Assembly (NCBI RefSeq): GCF_002259745.1
Contig: NZ_MWWW01000002.1
Span: forward strand, 217,768-281,767
From: Bifidobacterium myosotis
GTDB taxonomy: Bacteria; Actinomycetota; Actinomycetes; Actinomycetales; Bifidobacteriaceae
Direction: 5' to 3'
Length of the DNA: 64,000 nt
Positions 17,547 to 26,667 of this stretch are shown in pieces; the stretch's first letter is position 1, and every line of letters begins with the position of its first letter. Made by a program: the position numbers and the translations under genes. The notes beneath the pieces were generated by a model. The model did not search any database. It was not told the DNA's origin and was given only the letters and a program-made list of their open reading frames with translations.

Positions 17547-19112
17547 TTGGCTCGGTCATCACAGTTGCATAATCGGTTGTTCCTCGGTCGCACCGACGAA
17601 CAATTCCGAACGCTGCGTGATCGGCAGTTGTCGCAGGTGCTGTATTGGCGGTTCTTCGTCAATCTTGCGCTCATGCTGGTGGATGCGGCCATGTTCCTCA
17701 TCGCGGAGGCCACCGTCCTCAATGTGCGTACGGCTGGGGTGCAGTTCTATTCGGAGAGGCTCGGCTTCGCCGTGGACACCACGCTCTATCTCGTCGTCTC
17801 CGCATGCTGCTGGATCTGGTCGCTGAGGACCGTGGGCATCTACCATCGTCACATCATGGGCGACGGTTATCAGGTGAACATACTGCCGGTCAAGGGCATG
17901 GCGTTGTGCTGGATGCTGCATTGCACGCTCGACTACATCTTCGGTTTCCGAATGCCCCTGCGCACCTTGACACTCATGGTGGTGGCGGGCTGGCTGCTCA
18001 CCGCAATGGAACGCATCGTCTCCCGCATGTTCCTTACGCGCAGCCGTGATGCGGGGCAGTTCGCCTACGGCACGGTGATCGTCGGCTCGCCGAAGGGCAT
18101 CGGCAACACCCTGCGTTTTCTGGGGCGTCGCCAACAGCTCAACTACCGGCCGGTGGCGGTCTGCCCGATCAGGTTCAACCCGGAGACGGGGCTGATCGAA
18201 GCGGACACCGACATCGAGATGCTGGAATGGCAGATCAGCGCCAATTGGGGAGATTCGCTGCCGGTGCTCGAGTACCGCGACCAAGACCTTGCGCATCGCA
18301 TCGTCGATATGAACGCCCAGACCGTGCTGGTCGCGGACGAGTTGCGCCGGTATTCCGACAACTACAACATCTTCTCCGTACGCATGGAGTCCTCCGGCCT
18401 GGAGATCGCCATGCTGGCCTCCGCCGCGGACACGGCGAACCACGAATTCCAGATCCGCTCGATTCAGGGCGTCACCATCATCACCCAGCGACTTGCCCAG
18501 TACACGCCGTCCGTGCGGGTCGCCAAGCGCATGTTCGATCTGGTGGTCTCCTCGTTGGCCATCGTCTGCTCGCTGTTCATCACGCTGCCGGTGGCGATCG
18601 CCATCAAATTGACCGATGGCGGTCCGGTGTTCTACACGCAGACCCGCGTCGGACTCAACGGCAAGCCGTTCGAGATGATCAAGTTCCGTTCGATGGTGAC
18701 CGATGCGGACAAGCTCAAGGCCGAACTGGCCAAACAGACCGGCCAGACCAACCGGTTCATCTTCAAGATGAAGGACGACCCTCGCATCACGCCGATAGGC
18801 CGGTTCATCCGCCGTTTCTCCATTGACGAACTGCCGCAGTTCCTCAATGTCTTCAAGGGGGATATGTCCACGGTGGGGCCGCGTCCGCCGCTGCCGGAGG
18901 AATATGAGCGCTACAACACGCTGTATGCCACGCGCATGCTCGTCAAGCCCGGTATCACCGGCCCATGGCAGGTGTCGGGCCGTTCCGACCTGTCCGCCGA
19001 GGAAAGCGAGGCGCTGGATGTCGCCTACGTGCAGAACTGGTCGATTATGGGCGATATCCACCTCATGTTCCGCACGGTCGGTGCCGTGCTGAGCCACAAG
19101 GGGGCCTACTGA
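17547..19112 (+). CDS. Polyprenyl glycosylphosphotransferase (priming enzyme of the EPS cluster)
   Basis: Transfers a sugar-1-phosphate from a UDP-sugar to undecaprenyl phosphate, starting repeat-unit synthesis at the membrane. The 521-residue product has about four N-terminal transmembrane segments, a CoA-binding-like middle domain, one further membrane segment (LVVSSLAIVCSLFITLPVAI) and the catalytic C-terminal domain from residue ~325, with KFRSMV, SIDELPQFLNV, MSTVGPRPPLPEEYERY and KPGITGPWQVSGRS. TTG 17547 is 4 bases after GGGGGAG. The downstream DUF4012 gene overlaps its stop (TGATG). Sugar specificity (glucose or galactose) cannot be read from sequence. Confidence 0.93.
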   Translation: MARSSQLHNRLFLGRTDEQFRTLRDRQLSQVLYWRFFVNLALMLVDAAMFLIAEATVLNVRTAGVQFYSERLGFAVDTTLYLVVSACCWIWSLRTVGIYHRHIMGDGYQVNILPVKGMALCWMLHCTLDYIFGFRMPLRTLTLMVVAGWLLTAMERIVSRMFLTRSRDAGQFAYGTVIVGSPKGIGNTLRFLGRRQQLNYRPVAVCPIRFNPETGLIEADTDIEMLEWQISANWGDSLPVLEYRDQDLAHRIVDMNAQTVLVADELRRYSDNYNIFSVRMESSGLEIAMLASAADTANHEFQIRSIQGVTIITQRLAQYTPSVRVAKRMFDLVVSSLAIVCSLFITLPVAIAIKLTDGGPVFYTQTRVGLNGKPFEMIKFRSMVTDADKLKAELAKQTGQTNRFIFKMKDDPRITPIGRFIRRFSIDELPQFLNVFKGDMSTVGPRPPLPEEYERYNTLYATRMLVKPGITGPWQVSGRSDLSAEESEALDVAYVQNWSIMGDIHLMFRTVGAVLSHKGAY

Positions 19113-21166
19113 TGGACCGTCCCACGCCTCAGTCCGAGCCGCTCGAGCCGGGTAAGCCCCTTGAGCCGCCGACTCCGCCGACTCCGCCTGCCCCGCCGAC
19201 CCCGTCAATCGTCGAACCTATGCCCGGCACGACATCCGGTTCCAGAGGGAACGGAACGAACCTGTCTCATGAGGACGATCTGCCCCAATCCGCAAACGGC
19301 CGTCCGGCCCGGAGGCGGATGAGCCGTGCGGCCGTGGCGCGTATGAAACGGGCCCGTCGCCGTCGCCGCATCATCCTTGGCGTTCTTGTCGCCATGGTGA
19401 CGCTGATGTGCGCGCTGGCCGGCTGGTTCGCCGTGTCCGCGTGGATCGCCAAAGGCGAAGTGGAGGCCGCGGTGGCGGCCGTCTCGCAGGTCAAATCCGC
19501 TGCCGAGTCCGGGGACCTGGATCAGGCAGCCGATGGCCTTGATGAATTCGCCGACCATGTCCAGTCCGCCTATCGTCAGACCAGTCAGCCCGTCTGGGCG
19601 CTCGCCGGCATGACGCCTAGATACGGCGCGGATATCACGGCGATTCGCGAGACCGTCCACATCCTCGAGGACGTCTCCAACAACGGCATCCCGAAAATCA
19701 CCAAGATGCTGCGGTCCGTGGACCTTGACCGAATCGGCATCAAGGATGGCGTCATCAGCTTGGGCGGTCTGGAGGATTCGTCGGCCGACTTGGCCGCCGC
19801 ACACCAGTCGATCGTCGATGCCGCCGCGCGACTCAATACCGTGGGACCTACGACCATCCCGCAACTGACCAGCGCCCTCGAGCAGGGCCGGGAACAGATC
19901 GGCAGACTTTCCGCACTCACGGACATGGCCAGCAGGGTGGCGGATGTCGCGCCTTCGATGCTGGGCCTCGGGGGCAGCGGTAATGGCGGCAGCGGTGGTA
20001 ATGGCGGAGCTAGCCGCACGTACCTCATACTGGCGCAGAACAACGCCGAGCTCAGGGCCACGGGCGGCATCGCCAGTTCGTGGGGCACCCTGACCGTCAC
20101 CAACGGCCGCCTACGCCTCACCGATTTCGCCACGCCGCCATCGGATGCGGTGTTCGGCGCCGGAGAGGCCAGTGGCGTGCTCACGGCCGATGAGCGCAAC
20201 CTGTTTTCCACCAACATGGCGACGGACTATCAGGATCTGAACTTCACACCGGACTTCACGCGCACTGGCGAACTCGCCAGCGATATCTGGGAACGCGCCG
20301 GCAACGGCAAGGTGGATGGCGTCATCAGTGTGGACCCGGTGTTCCTCGGCAGATTGCTTGCCGTTACCGGCCCGGTCAGCCTTGACTCGACCATCACGTC
20401 GGCGGTGCTGGGACTCGAACAGGGCGATGGTGGCGCGAATACGCTCACGCTGAGCGCCGAGAATGCCGCGGAAGTGTTGCTCAACCGCATTTATCTGACC
20501 GGCGCCACCCAGGACGAGCAGGATGCCTTCTTCTCGAGTGCCGCCGCGCAGGTGTTCGACCACGTGCTTCATCATCTCGATGGCAAGGGCCGCAGTCTGA
20601 TGAAGGTCGTGCGGGAGGCGGCGGATGATGGGCATCTGTACGTGTACAGCACCCACGAGGCGGAGCAGGACCGGCTGGATGGCACGGCGGTCTCCGGCGC
20701 GCTGATTTCAGGCGATGCCCCCGGCAATCCGGTGGCCGGCGTCTATCTCAACGACGGCACGATGGGCAAAATGGACTGGTATCTGGACCGTGAGGTCAAG
20801 GCCACCTATGAGAAAACCTATCCGAACGGTGCCAGGCAGTACACACTCGATATCACGTTGACGAACACCGCGGATGCTGCGAGCATATCCAACACGCCGG
20901 TATTGCTGCGCGGATACACCGCTGATCACAGGCCCAGGCATGGGGAGATTGAAACGGTGCTGTATGTATACGCGCCGGCCGGAGGTCGTCTGGTGGATTG
21001 GACCGAGGATTTCGATCAGATTGCCACCCATGAGGGGCTGACCGTAGGGGTGAAGACCGTGACGTTGGAGCCGGGGGAGCGGTTCACCACCACCGTTCGC
21101 GTACTGGCGAGCCCCGCCGCCGGCGATACCGCCCTGACTGTGCGCCAGACGCCGATGATTGACTAG
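19112..21166 (+). CDS. DUF4012 membrane-anchored protein of the EPS cluster
   Basis: A 684-residue protein with a Pro-rich cytoplasmic N-terminus (residues 1-40), a basic stretch RMKRARRRRR, one transmembrane helix at ~88-110 and a large extracytoplasmic part. The core (TYLILAQNNAELRATGGIAS, then SWGTLTVTNGRL) is characteristic of DUF4012. Function is unknown, but the family is regularly found in actinobacterial exopolysaccharide loci. The ATG overlaps the stop of the priming transferase, implying translational coupling. A Gly/Ser/Asn-rich run lies near residue 290. The TAG stop coincides with the TA edge of a degenerate MITE-like repeat. Confidence 0.82.
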   Translation: MDRPTPQSEPLEPGKPLEPPTPPTPPAPPTPSIVEPMPGTTSGSRGNGTNLSHEDDLPQSANGRPARRRMSRAAVARMKRARRRRRIILGVLVAMVTLMCALAGWFAVSAWIAKGEVEAAVAAVSQVKSAAESGDLDQAADGLDEFADHVQSAYRQTSQPVWALAGMTPRYGADITAIRETVHILEDVSNNGIPKITKMLRSVDLDRIGIKDGVISLGGLEDSSADLAAAHQSIVDAAARLNTVGPTTIPQLTSALEQGREQIGRLSALTDMASRVADVAPSMLGLGGSGNGGSGGNGGASRTYLILAQNNAELRATGGIASSWGTLTVTNGRLRLTDFATPPSDAVFGAGEASGVLTADERNLFSTNMATDYQDLNFTPDFTRTGELASDIWERAGNGKVDGVISVDPVFLGRLLAVTGPVSLDSTITSAVLGLEQGDGGANTLTLSAENAAEVLLNRIYLTGATQDEQDAFFSSAAAQVFDHVLHHLDGKGRSLMKVVREAADDGHLYVYSTHEAEQDRLDGTAVSGALISGDAPGNPVAGVYLNDGTMGKMDWYLDREVKATYEKTYPNGARQYTLDITLTNTADAASISNTPVLLRGYTADHRPRHGEIETVLYVYAPAGGRLVDWTEDFDQIATHEGLTVGVKTVTLEPGERFTTTVRVLASPAAGDTALTVRQTPMID

Positions 21167-21320
21167 CGGTTTGTCGGCAATCGCGGGACGGGCTGGCGGA
21201 GAAGCCGAGCCTCCCGAAATCGGCCGCCAGGTTGCTCCCTTTGATGAGGGGGGGCTGCCGGCGAAGCTGACCGGGGAGGAAAACATCCGAAATCCTCAAT
21301 CGTGAGCAAGCCGGGCCACC
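21166..21320. repeat. Degenerate MITE-like element, family 1 (copy d)
   Basis: Right end (reverse complement) GTGGCCCGGCTTGCTCACGA plus TTGAG matches the family 1 terminus. The left end GCGGTTTGTCGGC is diverged, preceded by TA at 21164-21165. The interior carries GGGGCTGCCGGCGAAGCTGA, the usual hairpin core. It fills the gap between DUF4012 and the next promoter region. Confidence 0.5.
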
Positions 21321-21339
21321 ACCTGACACCCCTTTATCA

Positions 21340-21353
21340 ATAGGGGTACCCCC
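21340..21353 (+). promoter_or_regulatory. ATAGGGGTACCCCC palindromic motif, copy 2
   Basis: Identical 14-mer to the one at 17395-17408 but on the plus strand, 70 bases before the BY-kinase start. Both sit upstream of the first gene of an apparent EPS transcription unit, which suggests a common regulator. Confidence 0.45.
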
Positions 21354-21422
21354 TTCTCGCTAAACTTGAACAGATACACAACAATCCTGAATTGAAGTCC
21401 CCGGCTGGGAACGGAGCGCCAA

Positions 21423-22874
21423 GTGACGATTCTTGACATTGTTCATGTGCTGAAGAAGCACCTCATCACCGCGGTGATCACGCTTGTGGTCGTGACGGTG
21501 GCGATGGCCTGCTACACATTCACGCGGACCACGCAATATATGGCCACCGCCGAATTGCTGGCCACGTACCGCACCTCCGCAGGCTCCGGGGAGACGGGCA
21601 GTTCGGGCAATGCCGGCGAATTGAGTTCCGGCGCGAATTACATCAACAGCCAGATCCGGACGTATCCCCAGCTGGTGAAGACCGAATCCGTGCTTCAGCC
21701 GGTGATTGACGATCTGGGGCTGAACACGACGGTGAGTGTGCTCGCCCAAAGCGTCACCGCATCGAACCCGGACGGCACTATGCTGGTGGACCTCTCCGTG
21801 AAGAACCCCGATCCGAAGACGGCGTCGAGCATCGCCAATGCGGTCGCCGAGAGTCTGAAGAAACAGGTGACGTCCACCCTGTACACCGATGAGGGCGATA
21901 AGATCGTATCCCCCGTGAATCTGACGGTGGTGCAGCAGGCGTACGCACCCGCCTCCCCCAGCTCGCCGAACATCCCGCGCAATCTCATGGCCGGTGTGGC
22001 CTGCGGCATCATCCTCGGCATCGTGGCCGCACTGATCAAGGACCTGATGGATACCCGCGTCCGCCTTGATTCCGATGTCACCGGCATCGTGGAGTCGCCC
22101 GTGCTGGGCAGCCTGAGCCGCGATGAGGCATACGCGGACAAGACCCCGGTCATCATCGCCAAGCCCGCCTCCCGTGAAGCCGAGGAGGTGCGACGACTCC
22201 GCACCAATCTTATGTTCGCGCTGCCGGATGGTCCCCAGTCCAATGTGATCGTGGTGACCTCCGCCGGTCCGTCCGAAGGCAAGACCACGCTCTGCGTCAA
22301 TCTGGCCACCGCCTTCGCCGAGAACGGCGGCAAGGTGCTGCTCATCGACACCGATGTGCGCAACCCGTCCATCGCCGACAAGCTCGGTATCGACGGCAAT
22401 GTGGGCCTGACCCACCTCATCACCAATCAGGTCTCCTCGCAGGATGCCATCCAACGGTATTGGAAGCAGAACCTGCATGTGCTGCCCGCAGGTATGCAAA
22501 GCATGAACCCGAGCATTCTGCTCAACTCCCGTGCCCTGAAGGCGCTTATCGAACAGGTGGCCGGCGCCTACGACTACGTGATTGTGGATACCGCCCCGAT
22601 GCAGGTGGCCAACGATGCCGCAGTGTTCGCCAAGGAGGGGCCCGAACTGCTGCTCGTGGCGGGAATCGGGGTCACGGAAAAGAATGTCCTTCGCCAGACC
22701 ACCCAGGAACTGGAAACGCTCGACATCCACGCGGCCGGCGTGGCCATCAACTACGCCGAGCAGGACAAGTCCCGCAAGTCCGGTTACTACTACTATTACG
22801 GCAACACCAAGTCGGGATACGGGAGCAGGCATCGGGACACCGGCTCCAAACACCGCGACGCCGAGAAACGCTGA
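21423..22874 (+). CDS. Wzz-BY-kinase fusion, chain-length/tyrosine autokinase
   Basis: Controls polymer length and export at the membrane. The 483-residue product has a Wzz-type N-terminus with a transmembrane helix at ~13-35, a periplasmic-type region, a second helix near residue 190, then a cytoplasmic tyrosine kinase domain: Walker A SAGPSEGKTT (~279-288), Walker A' LLIDTDVRNP, Walker B YVIVDTAP. The C-terminus carries the autophosphorylated Tyr cluster SGYYYYYGNTKSGYG. In many Firmicutes the two halves are separate proteins; the fusion is normal in actinobacteria. The GTG start follows GGGAACGGAG. No cognate tyrosine phosphatase is evident in the window. Confidence 0.93.
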   Translation: MTILDIVHVLKKHLITAVITLVVVTVAMACYTFTRTTQYMATAELLATYRTSAGSGETGSSGNAGELSSGANYINSQIRTYPQLVKTESVLQPVIDDLGLNTTVSVLAQSVTASNPDGTMLVDLSVKNPDPKTASSIANAVAESLKKQVTSTLYTDEGDKIVSPVNLTVVQQAYAPASPSSPNIPRNLMAGVACGIILGIVAALIKDLMDTRVRLDSDVTGIVESPVLGSLSRDEAYADKTPVIIAKPASREAEEVRRLRTNLMFALPDGPQSNVIVVTSAGPSEGKTTLCVNLATAFAENGGKVLLIDTDVRNPSIADKLGIDGNVGLTHLITNQVSSQDAIQRYWKQNLHVLPAGMQSMNPSILLNSRALKALIEQVAGAYDYVIVDTAPMQVANDAAVFAKEGPELLLVAGIGVTEKNVLRQTTQELETLDIHAAGVAINYAEQDKSRKSGYYYYYGNTKSGYGSRHRDTGSKHRDAEKR

Positions 22875-22927
22875 GCACGTCCTGTGACCTGTGCCACGCC
22901 CCGCAGATTCCCTCTGCAAAACACTTA

Positions 22928-23041
22928 CTGGTCCGTCTTGCACCGGCCTGAGCGTTGGCTCCCTCTTCTGAAGAAGAGGGGCTGGCGGCGAATCCGACTG
23001 GGGAAGGGAAAAGTCGAAAATCTATGGGCGGGACAAACCAC
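22928..23041. repeat. MITE-like element, family 1 (copy e), inside the EPS cluster
   Basis: Left end CTGGTCCGTCTTGCACCGG preceded by TA (22926-22927); right end (reverse complement) AGTGGTTTGTCCCGCCCATA. The core is the CCCTCTTCTGAAGAAGAGGG hairpin. It separates the BY-kinase gene from the UDP-glucose dehydrogenase gene and could reduce read-through between them. Confidence 0.65.
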
Positions 23042-23140
23042 TCCACTGCAAACCACTCCACCGTCCATACCAATCAAAGCGCTGCAATGCCGGCGCCGTC
23101 ACACACTCCTGATGATCGTATTGAGGAAAGAGGTTCACCG

Positions 23141-24397
23141 ATGACTGAACGCACGTCCCTGAATATCGCAGTGGCCGGCACCGGCTACGTGGGGCTGAGC
23201 CTGAGCGTGCTCCTTGCACAGCGCCATCAGGTCACGGCCGTGGACATCGTGCCCGCGAAGGTGGACATGATCAACGCCCGCACATCGCCCATCCAGGACG
23301 AGTATATCGAGCGCTTCCTCGCGGAGAAGGAGCTGAACCTCACCGCCACGCTGGACGGCGAGCGGGCCTATGCCGACGCGGATTTCGTCATCATCGCCGC
23401 GCCGACCAACTATGACAGCAAGCGGAACTTCTTCGACACCTCCGCGGTGGAAGCCGTCATCGATTTGGTCATGAGAGTCAACCCGAACGCGATCATGGTC
23501 ATCAAATCCACGATTCCGGTGGGCTATACGAAGGCCATTCGCGACAAGAGCGGATCGCGGAACATCATCTTCAGCCCGGAGTTCCTGCGCGAATCCAAGG
23601 CCCTGTACGACAATCTCTACCCGAGTCGCATCGTGGTGGGCACCGATCTCGAGGACGAACGTCTGATGGAAGCCGCCCGCACCTTCGCCGGACTGCTGCA
23701 GGAAAGCGCCATCGCACAGGATGTCACAACGCTGATCATGGGCTTCACCGAGGCGGAGGCCGTGAAGCTGTTCGCCAACACCTATCTGGCGCTGCGCGTC
23801 TCCTACTTCAACGAACTCGACACGTACGCCGAGTCCAAGGGGCTCGACACGCGCCAGATTATCGATGGCGTGTGTCTGGACCCGCGCATCGGCACGCACT
23901 ACAACAACCCCAGTTTCGGCTATGGCGGCTACTGCCTGCCCAAGGACACGAAGCAACTGCTCGCCAACTACCAGGATGTGCCGGAGAACCTCATCGAGGC
24001 CATTGTGGAATCCAACGCCACCCGTAAGGACTTCATTGCCGATCAGGTGCTGAACAAAACCGGGTACTACGGGTATAGCGAGAACAACGAATACGACGCA
24101 TCCGACGAACGGCCCGTGGTCGTGGGGGTGTTCCGCCTGACCATGAAGGCGAATTCGGACAACTTCCGCCAGTCCGCCATCCAAGGCGTGATGAAGCGCA
24201 TCAAGGCCAAGGGCGCCACGGTCATCATCTACGAGCCGACGCTGGAGGACGGTTCCACATTCTTCGGTAGCGAAGTGGTCAATGACCTCGACGAATTCAA
24301 GCGCCGCAGCGACGCCATTCTCGCGAACCGCTACGACGCCGTGCTGGACGATGTGAACGACAAGGTGTATACGCGGGATCTCTTCCGCAGGGACTGA
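23141..24397 (+). CDS. ugd: UDP-glucose 6-dehydrogenase
   Basis: Oxidises UDP-glucose to UDP-glucuronate with two NAD+. The 418-residue product begins with a Rossmann [15 protein letters not shown] motif (residues ~11-25) and has the catalytic Cys in [15 protein letters not shown], plus SPEFLRE and the lysine-containing [21 protein letters not shown] placed the start at ATG 23141, 6 bases after AGGAAAGAGG, because this gives the expected N-terminus ([18 protein letters not shown]). It implies glucuronic acid, or a sugar made from it, in the exopolysaccharide. Confidence 0.94.
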   Translation: MTERTSLNIAVAGTGYVGLSLSVLLAQRHQVTAVDIVPAKVDMINARTSPIQDEYIERFLAEKELNLTATLDGERAYADADFVIIAAPTNYDSKRNFFDTSAVEAVIDLVMRVNPNAIMVIKSTIPVGYTKAIRDKSGSRNIIFSPEFLRESKALYDNLYPSRIVVGTDLEDERLMEAARTFAGLLQESAIAQDVTTLIMGFTEAEAVKLFANTYLALRVSYFNELDTYAESKGLDTRQIIDGVCLDPRIGTHYNNPSFGYGGYCLPKDTKQLLANYQDVPENLIEAIVESNATRKDFIADQVLNKTGYYGYSENNEYDASDERPVVVGVFRLTMKANSDNFRQSAIQGVMKRIKAKGATVIIYEPTLEDGSTFFGSEVVNDLDEFKRRSDAILANRYDAVLDDVNDKVYTRDLFRRD

Positions 24398-24493
24398 ATC
24401 GTCGTCGGCGGCCCGCGATTCCCGTTACGTAGATGCCGTGGGGATGCATCGCCGACCCGCAGAGCCATCGTCGGACGGACGAAAGGAGACCTC

Positions 24494-24964
24494 ATGAGTA
24501 CGTCATCGCCTAAGCTATGCTTCGCCGCGTCCTCAGGCGGCCATTACGAGCAGCTGATGATGCTGAAGCCGTTGATGGAGCGTTACGACAGCTTCGTGCT
24601 TACCGAGCGCACGCAGTATCAGGCCAAGGACAGGGGCACTCGTACTTATTATGTGCCGCAGATCAACCGCAAGGAGCGTATGGTCCTGCTCAAGCTCATC
24701 GGCAACGGCTTCCGCTGCCTTGGCATCTTCCTCAAGGAACGCCCCGATGTGATCATCTGCACAGGTGTGCTCGCCATGCTGCCGATGTGTCTGCTGATGA
24801 AGCTGTTCGGCAGGAAACTCATTTATATTGAGTCGTTCGCCAAAGTCACCTCGGCCACGGAATCCGGACAGTTGCTGTACCGGTTCGCGGACCGATTCTA
24901 TGTGCAGTGGGACAGCATGAAGCGGAGCTATCCGAACGCCATCTGCCTGGGCAGCATCTACTGA
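24494..24964 (+). CDS. Alg14/EpsE-like glycosyltransferase accessory subunit
   Basis: A 156-residue protein with the Alg14/CpsF signature: CFAASSGGHYEQLMMLKPLM at the start and IICTGVLAMLPMCLLMKLFG with IYIESFAKV near the end. In pneumococcal-type systems this subunit anchors and activates a separate Alg13-like catalytic subunit that adds the second sugar. AAAGGAG lies 6 bases before the ATG. The gene directly downstream begins with the Alg13-like domain, so the two products very probably form one enzyme. A hydrophobic helix near residue 95 may provide membrane attachment. Confidence 0.88.
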   Translation: MSTSSPKLCFAASSGGHYEQLMMLKPLMERYDSFVLTERTQYQAKDRGTRTYYVPQINRKERMVLLKLIGNGFRCLGIFLKERPDVIICTGVLAMLPMCLLMKLFGRKLIYIESFAKVTSATESGQLLYRFADRFYVQWDSMKRSYPNAICLGSIY

Positions 24965-24990
24965 AACATCTACTCAGGGACGGAGTGCGC

Positions 24991-26667
24991 ATGATTTTCA
25001 TCACCCTTGGTTCGCAGAAGTTCCAGTTCGACCGTCTGCTCAAGGCGGTGGACGAGCTGGTGGATTCCGGCGTGATCGCGGAACCGGTGTTCGCCCAGAG
25101 CGGTTACAGCGATTATGAGCCCAAGCATTATTCGTTCAAACGGTTCCTCGACCGGGACGAGTTCGCCGCACGGATGGACGAGGCCGATATCGTCATCACG
25201 CATGGCGGTACCGGTGCGATTATCGGCGCGGTGAAGAAGGGCAAGAAGGTCATCGCCGTGCCGCGTCTCGCCAAGTATGGCGAGCATGTGGATGACCATC
25301 AGCTGCAGCTCATCGCGGAATTCAGGCAGATGGGCATCATCTGCGGCTGCGATGACTGTTCGCAGCTCGCCGAGGCCCTGAACGAGGTGAAGCATACCGA
25401 GTACAAGCCGTTCCGGTCCAATACGCACGCGATTGTCGAGTCGATTGATGGGTTCATTCGCTCCGAAGTGATGGGGGCGGAGCCGGTGGGGGAGCGGAAC
25501 CGCGGGAACCACGAGGGGCGGAACCTCCGTGTGCTCATGGTGGGCAATGATCCTGCCGTGAAGGGCGGCATCACCAGCGTGATAGGTCAGCTGATGGATT
25601 ATGACTGGGCCGGTGACGGCGTGAATCTCAGGTTCATCCCCACGTACATCGTCTCGAATCCGGTGAAGAAGACCCTGTTCTTCGCGCGGGCTCTGGCGCG
25701 CATCCGCAGGCTGCTGGCCAGCTCTGTGGCGCGGCCGGACGTGGTGCACATCCATATATCGTACAAGGGCAGCTTTGTGCGCAAGTATCAGGTGCACAAG
25801 CTGTGCCGCAAGTATGGCGTGCCCGATGTGATTCATATGCATGGTTCCGAATTCGCCAAGTGGTATGCGGCGTGCAAGCCCGCGCAGCAGGACCGGATTC
25901 GTGCCATGCTGCGTGAGGCCTCGGCCGTCGTGGTGCTGGGCGAGCAGTGGAACGAACGCATCAAGGCAATCGAACCCGCCGCTCGTACCGTGGTGGTGAG
26001 CAACACCGTGCACATGCCGGGCGTGACCGTGCGTTGGCCGCAGGACGGCGAGCCGTTCCGCGTGCTGTTCATGGGCGTGCTCATCCAACGCAAGGGTGTG
26101 GGTGATTTGCTGGACGCGGTGGCCCGATTGCGCGATACGGGCCGCTTGGGCTCCATGCGCGTGGTGATCGCCGGTACCGGCGCGCAGGAGGACGAGCTCA
26201 AGGCAAAGGCCAGGGCGCTCGGACTGCTGGCCGGGACGGATGCCGGGGACGGCGGCACTGAAAACGGCGATGCGGGCGATTTTGGCGCCGCCGTGGAATT
26301 CGCCGGCTGGACCGACGGCGACGGGAAGCGCGCCTTGTTCGAACGCAGCCAGGCGCTGGTGTTGCCCTCCTACAACGAGGGACTGCCCGTGGCCGTGCTG
26401 GAAGCCATCAGCTACGGCATGCCGGTGGTCGCCACGAACGTGGGCGACATGGCCGCAGCCGTGCATGGCGGCGAAAACGGCTATCTGGTCGAGCCGGGCG
26501 ACGTGGATGCGCTCGCCGATGCTTTGGCGCGGATCGCGTCGGACCGTGCGCGGTACGAGGCGTTCTCGCATGTCTCCCGGGCGCTCGCCGAACGCGAGTT
26601 CGATGATGCGGGGTATTTCCGGACCATCGCCGGAGTGTATCGGAAGGCGGTGGAGGAAGCACTGTGA
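24991..26667 (+). CDS. Fusion of Alg13-like domain and GT4 glycosyltransferase
   Basis: A 558-residue bifunctional protein. Residues 1-160 are the Alg13/EpsF-like catalytic subunit (MIFITLGSQKFQFDRLLKAV, DIVITHGGTGAIIGAVKKGK, VPRLAKYGEHVDDHQ). After a short linker, residues ~175-558 are a GT4 (GT-B fold) transferase with a start VLMVGNDPAVKGGITSVI, HMHGSEF, the nucleotide-sugar motif LPSYNEGLPVAVLEAISYGM and GENGYLVEPGD. The usual form is two separate genes. ATG 24991 follows CAGGGACGGAG, 27 bases after the Alg14-like gene. The fusion should place the second- and third-sugar transfers in one polypeptide. Confidence 0.88.
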   Translation: MIFITLGSQKFQFDRLLKAVDELVDSGVIAEPVFAQSGYSDYEPKHYSFKRFLDRDEFAARMDEADIVITHGGTGAIIGAVKKGKKVIAVPRLAKYGEHVDDHQLQLIAEFRQMGIICGCDDCSQLAEALNEVKHTEYKPFRSNTHAIVESIDGFIRSEVMGAEPVGERNRGNHEGRNLRVLMVGNDPAVKGGITSVIGQLMDYDWAGDGVNLRFIPTYIVSNPVKKTLFFARALARIRRLLASSVARPDVVHIHISYKGSFVRKYQVHKLCRKYGVPDVIHMHGSEFAKWYAACKPAQQDRIRAMLREASAVVVLGEQWNERIKAIEPAARTVVVSNTVHMPGVTVRWPQDGEPFRVLFMGVLIQRKGVGDLLDAVARLRDTGRLGSMRVVIAGTGAQEDELKAKARALGLLAGTDAGDGGTENGDAGDFGAAVEFAGWTDGDGKRALFERSQALVLPSYNEGLPVAVLEAISYGMPVVATNVGDMAAAVHGGENGYLVEPGDVDALADALARIASDRARYEAFSHVSRALAEREFDDAGYFRTIAGVYRKAVEEAL

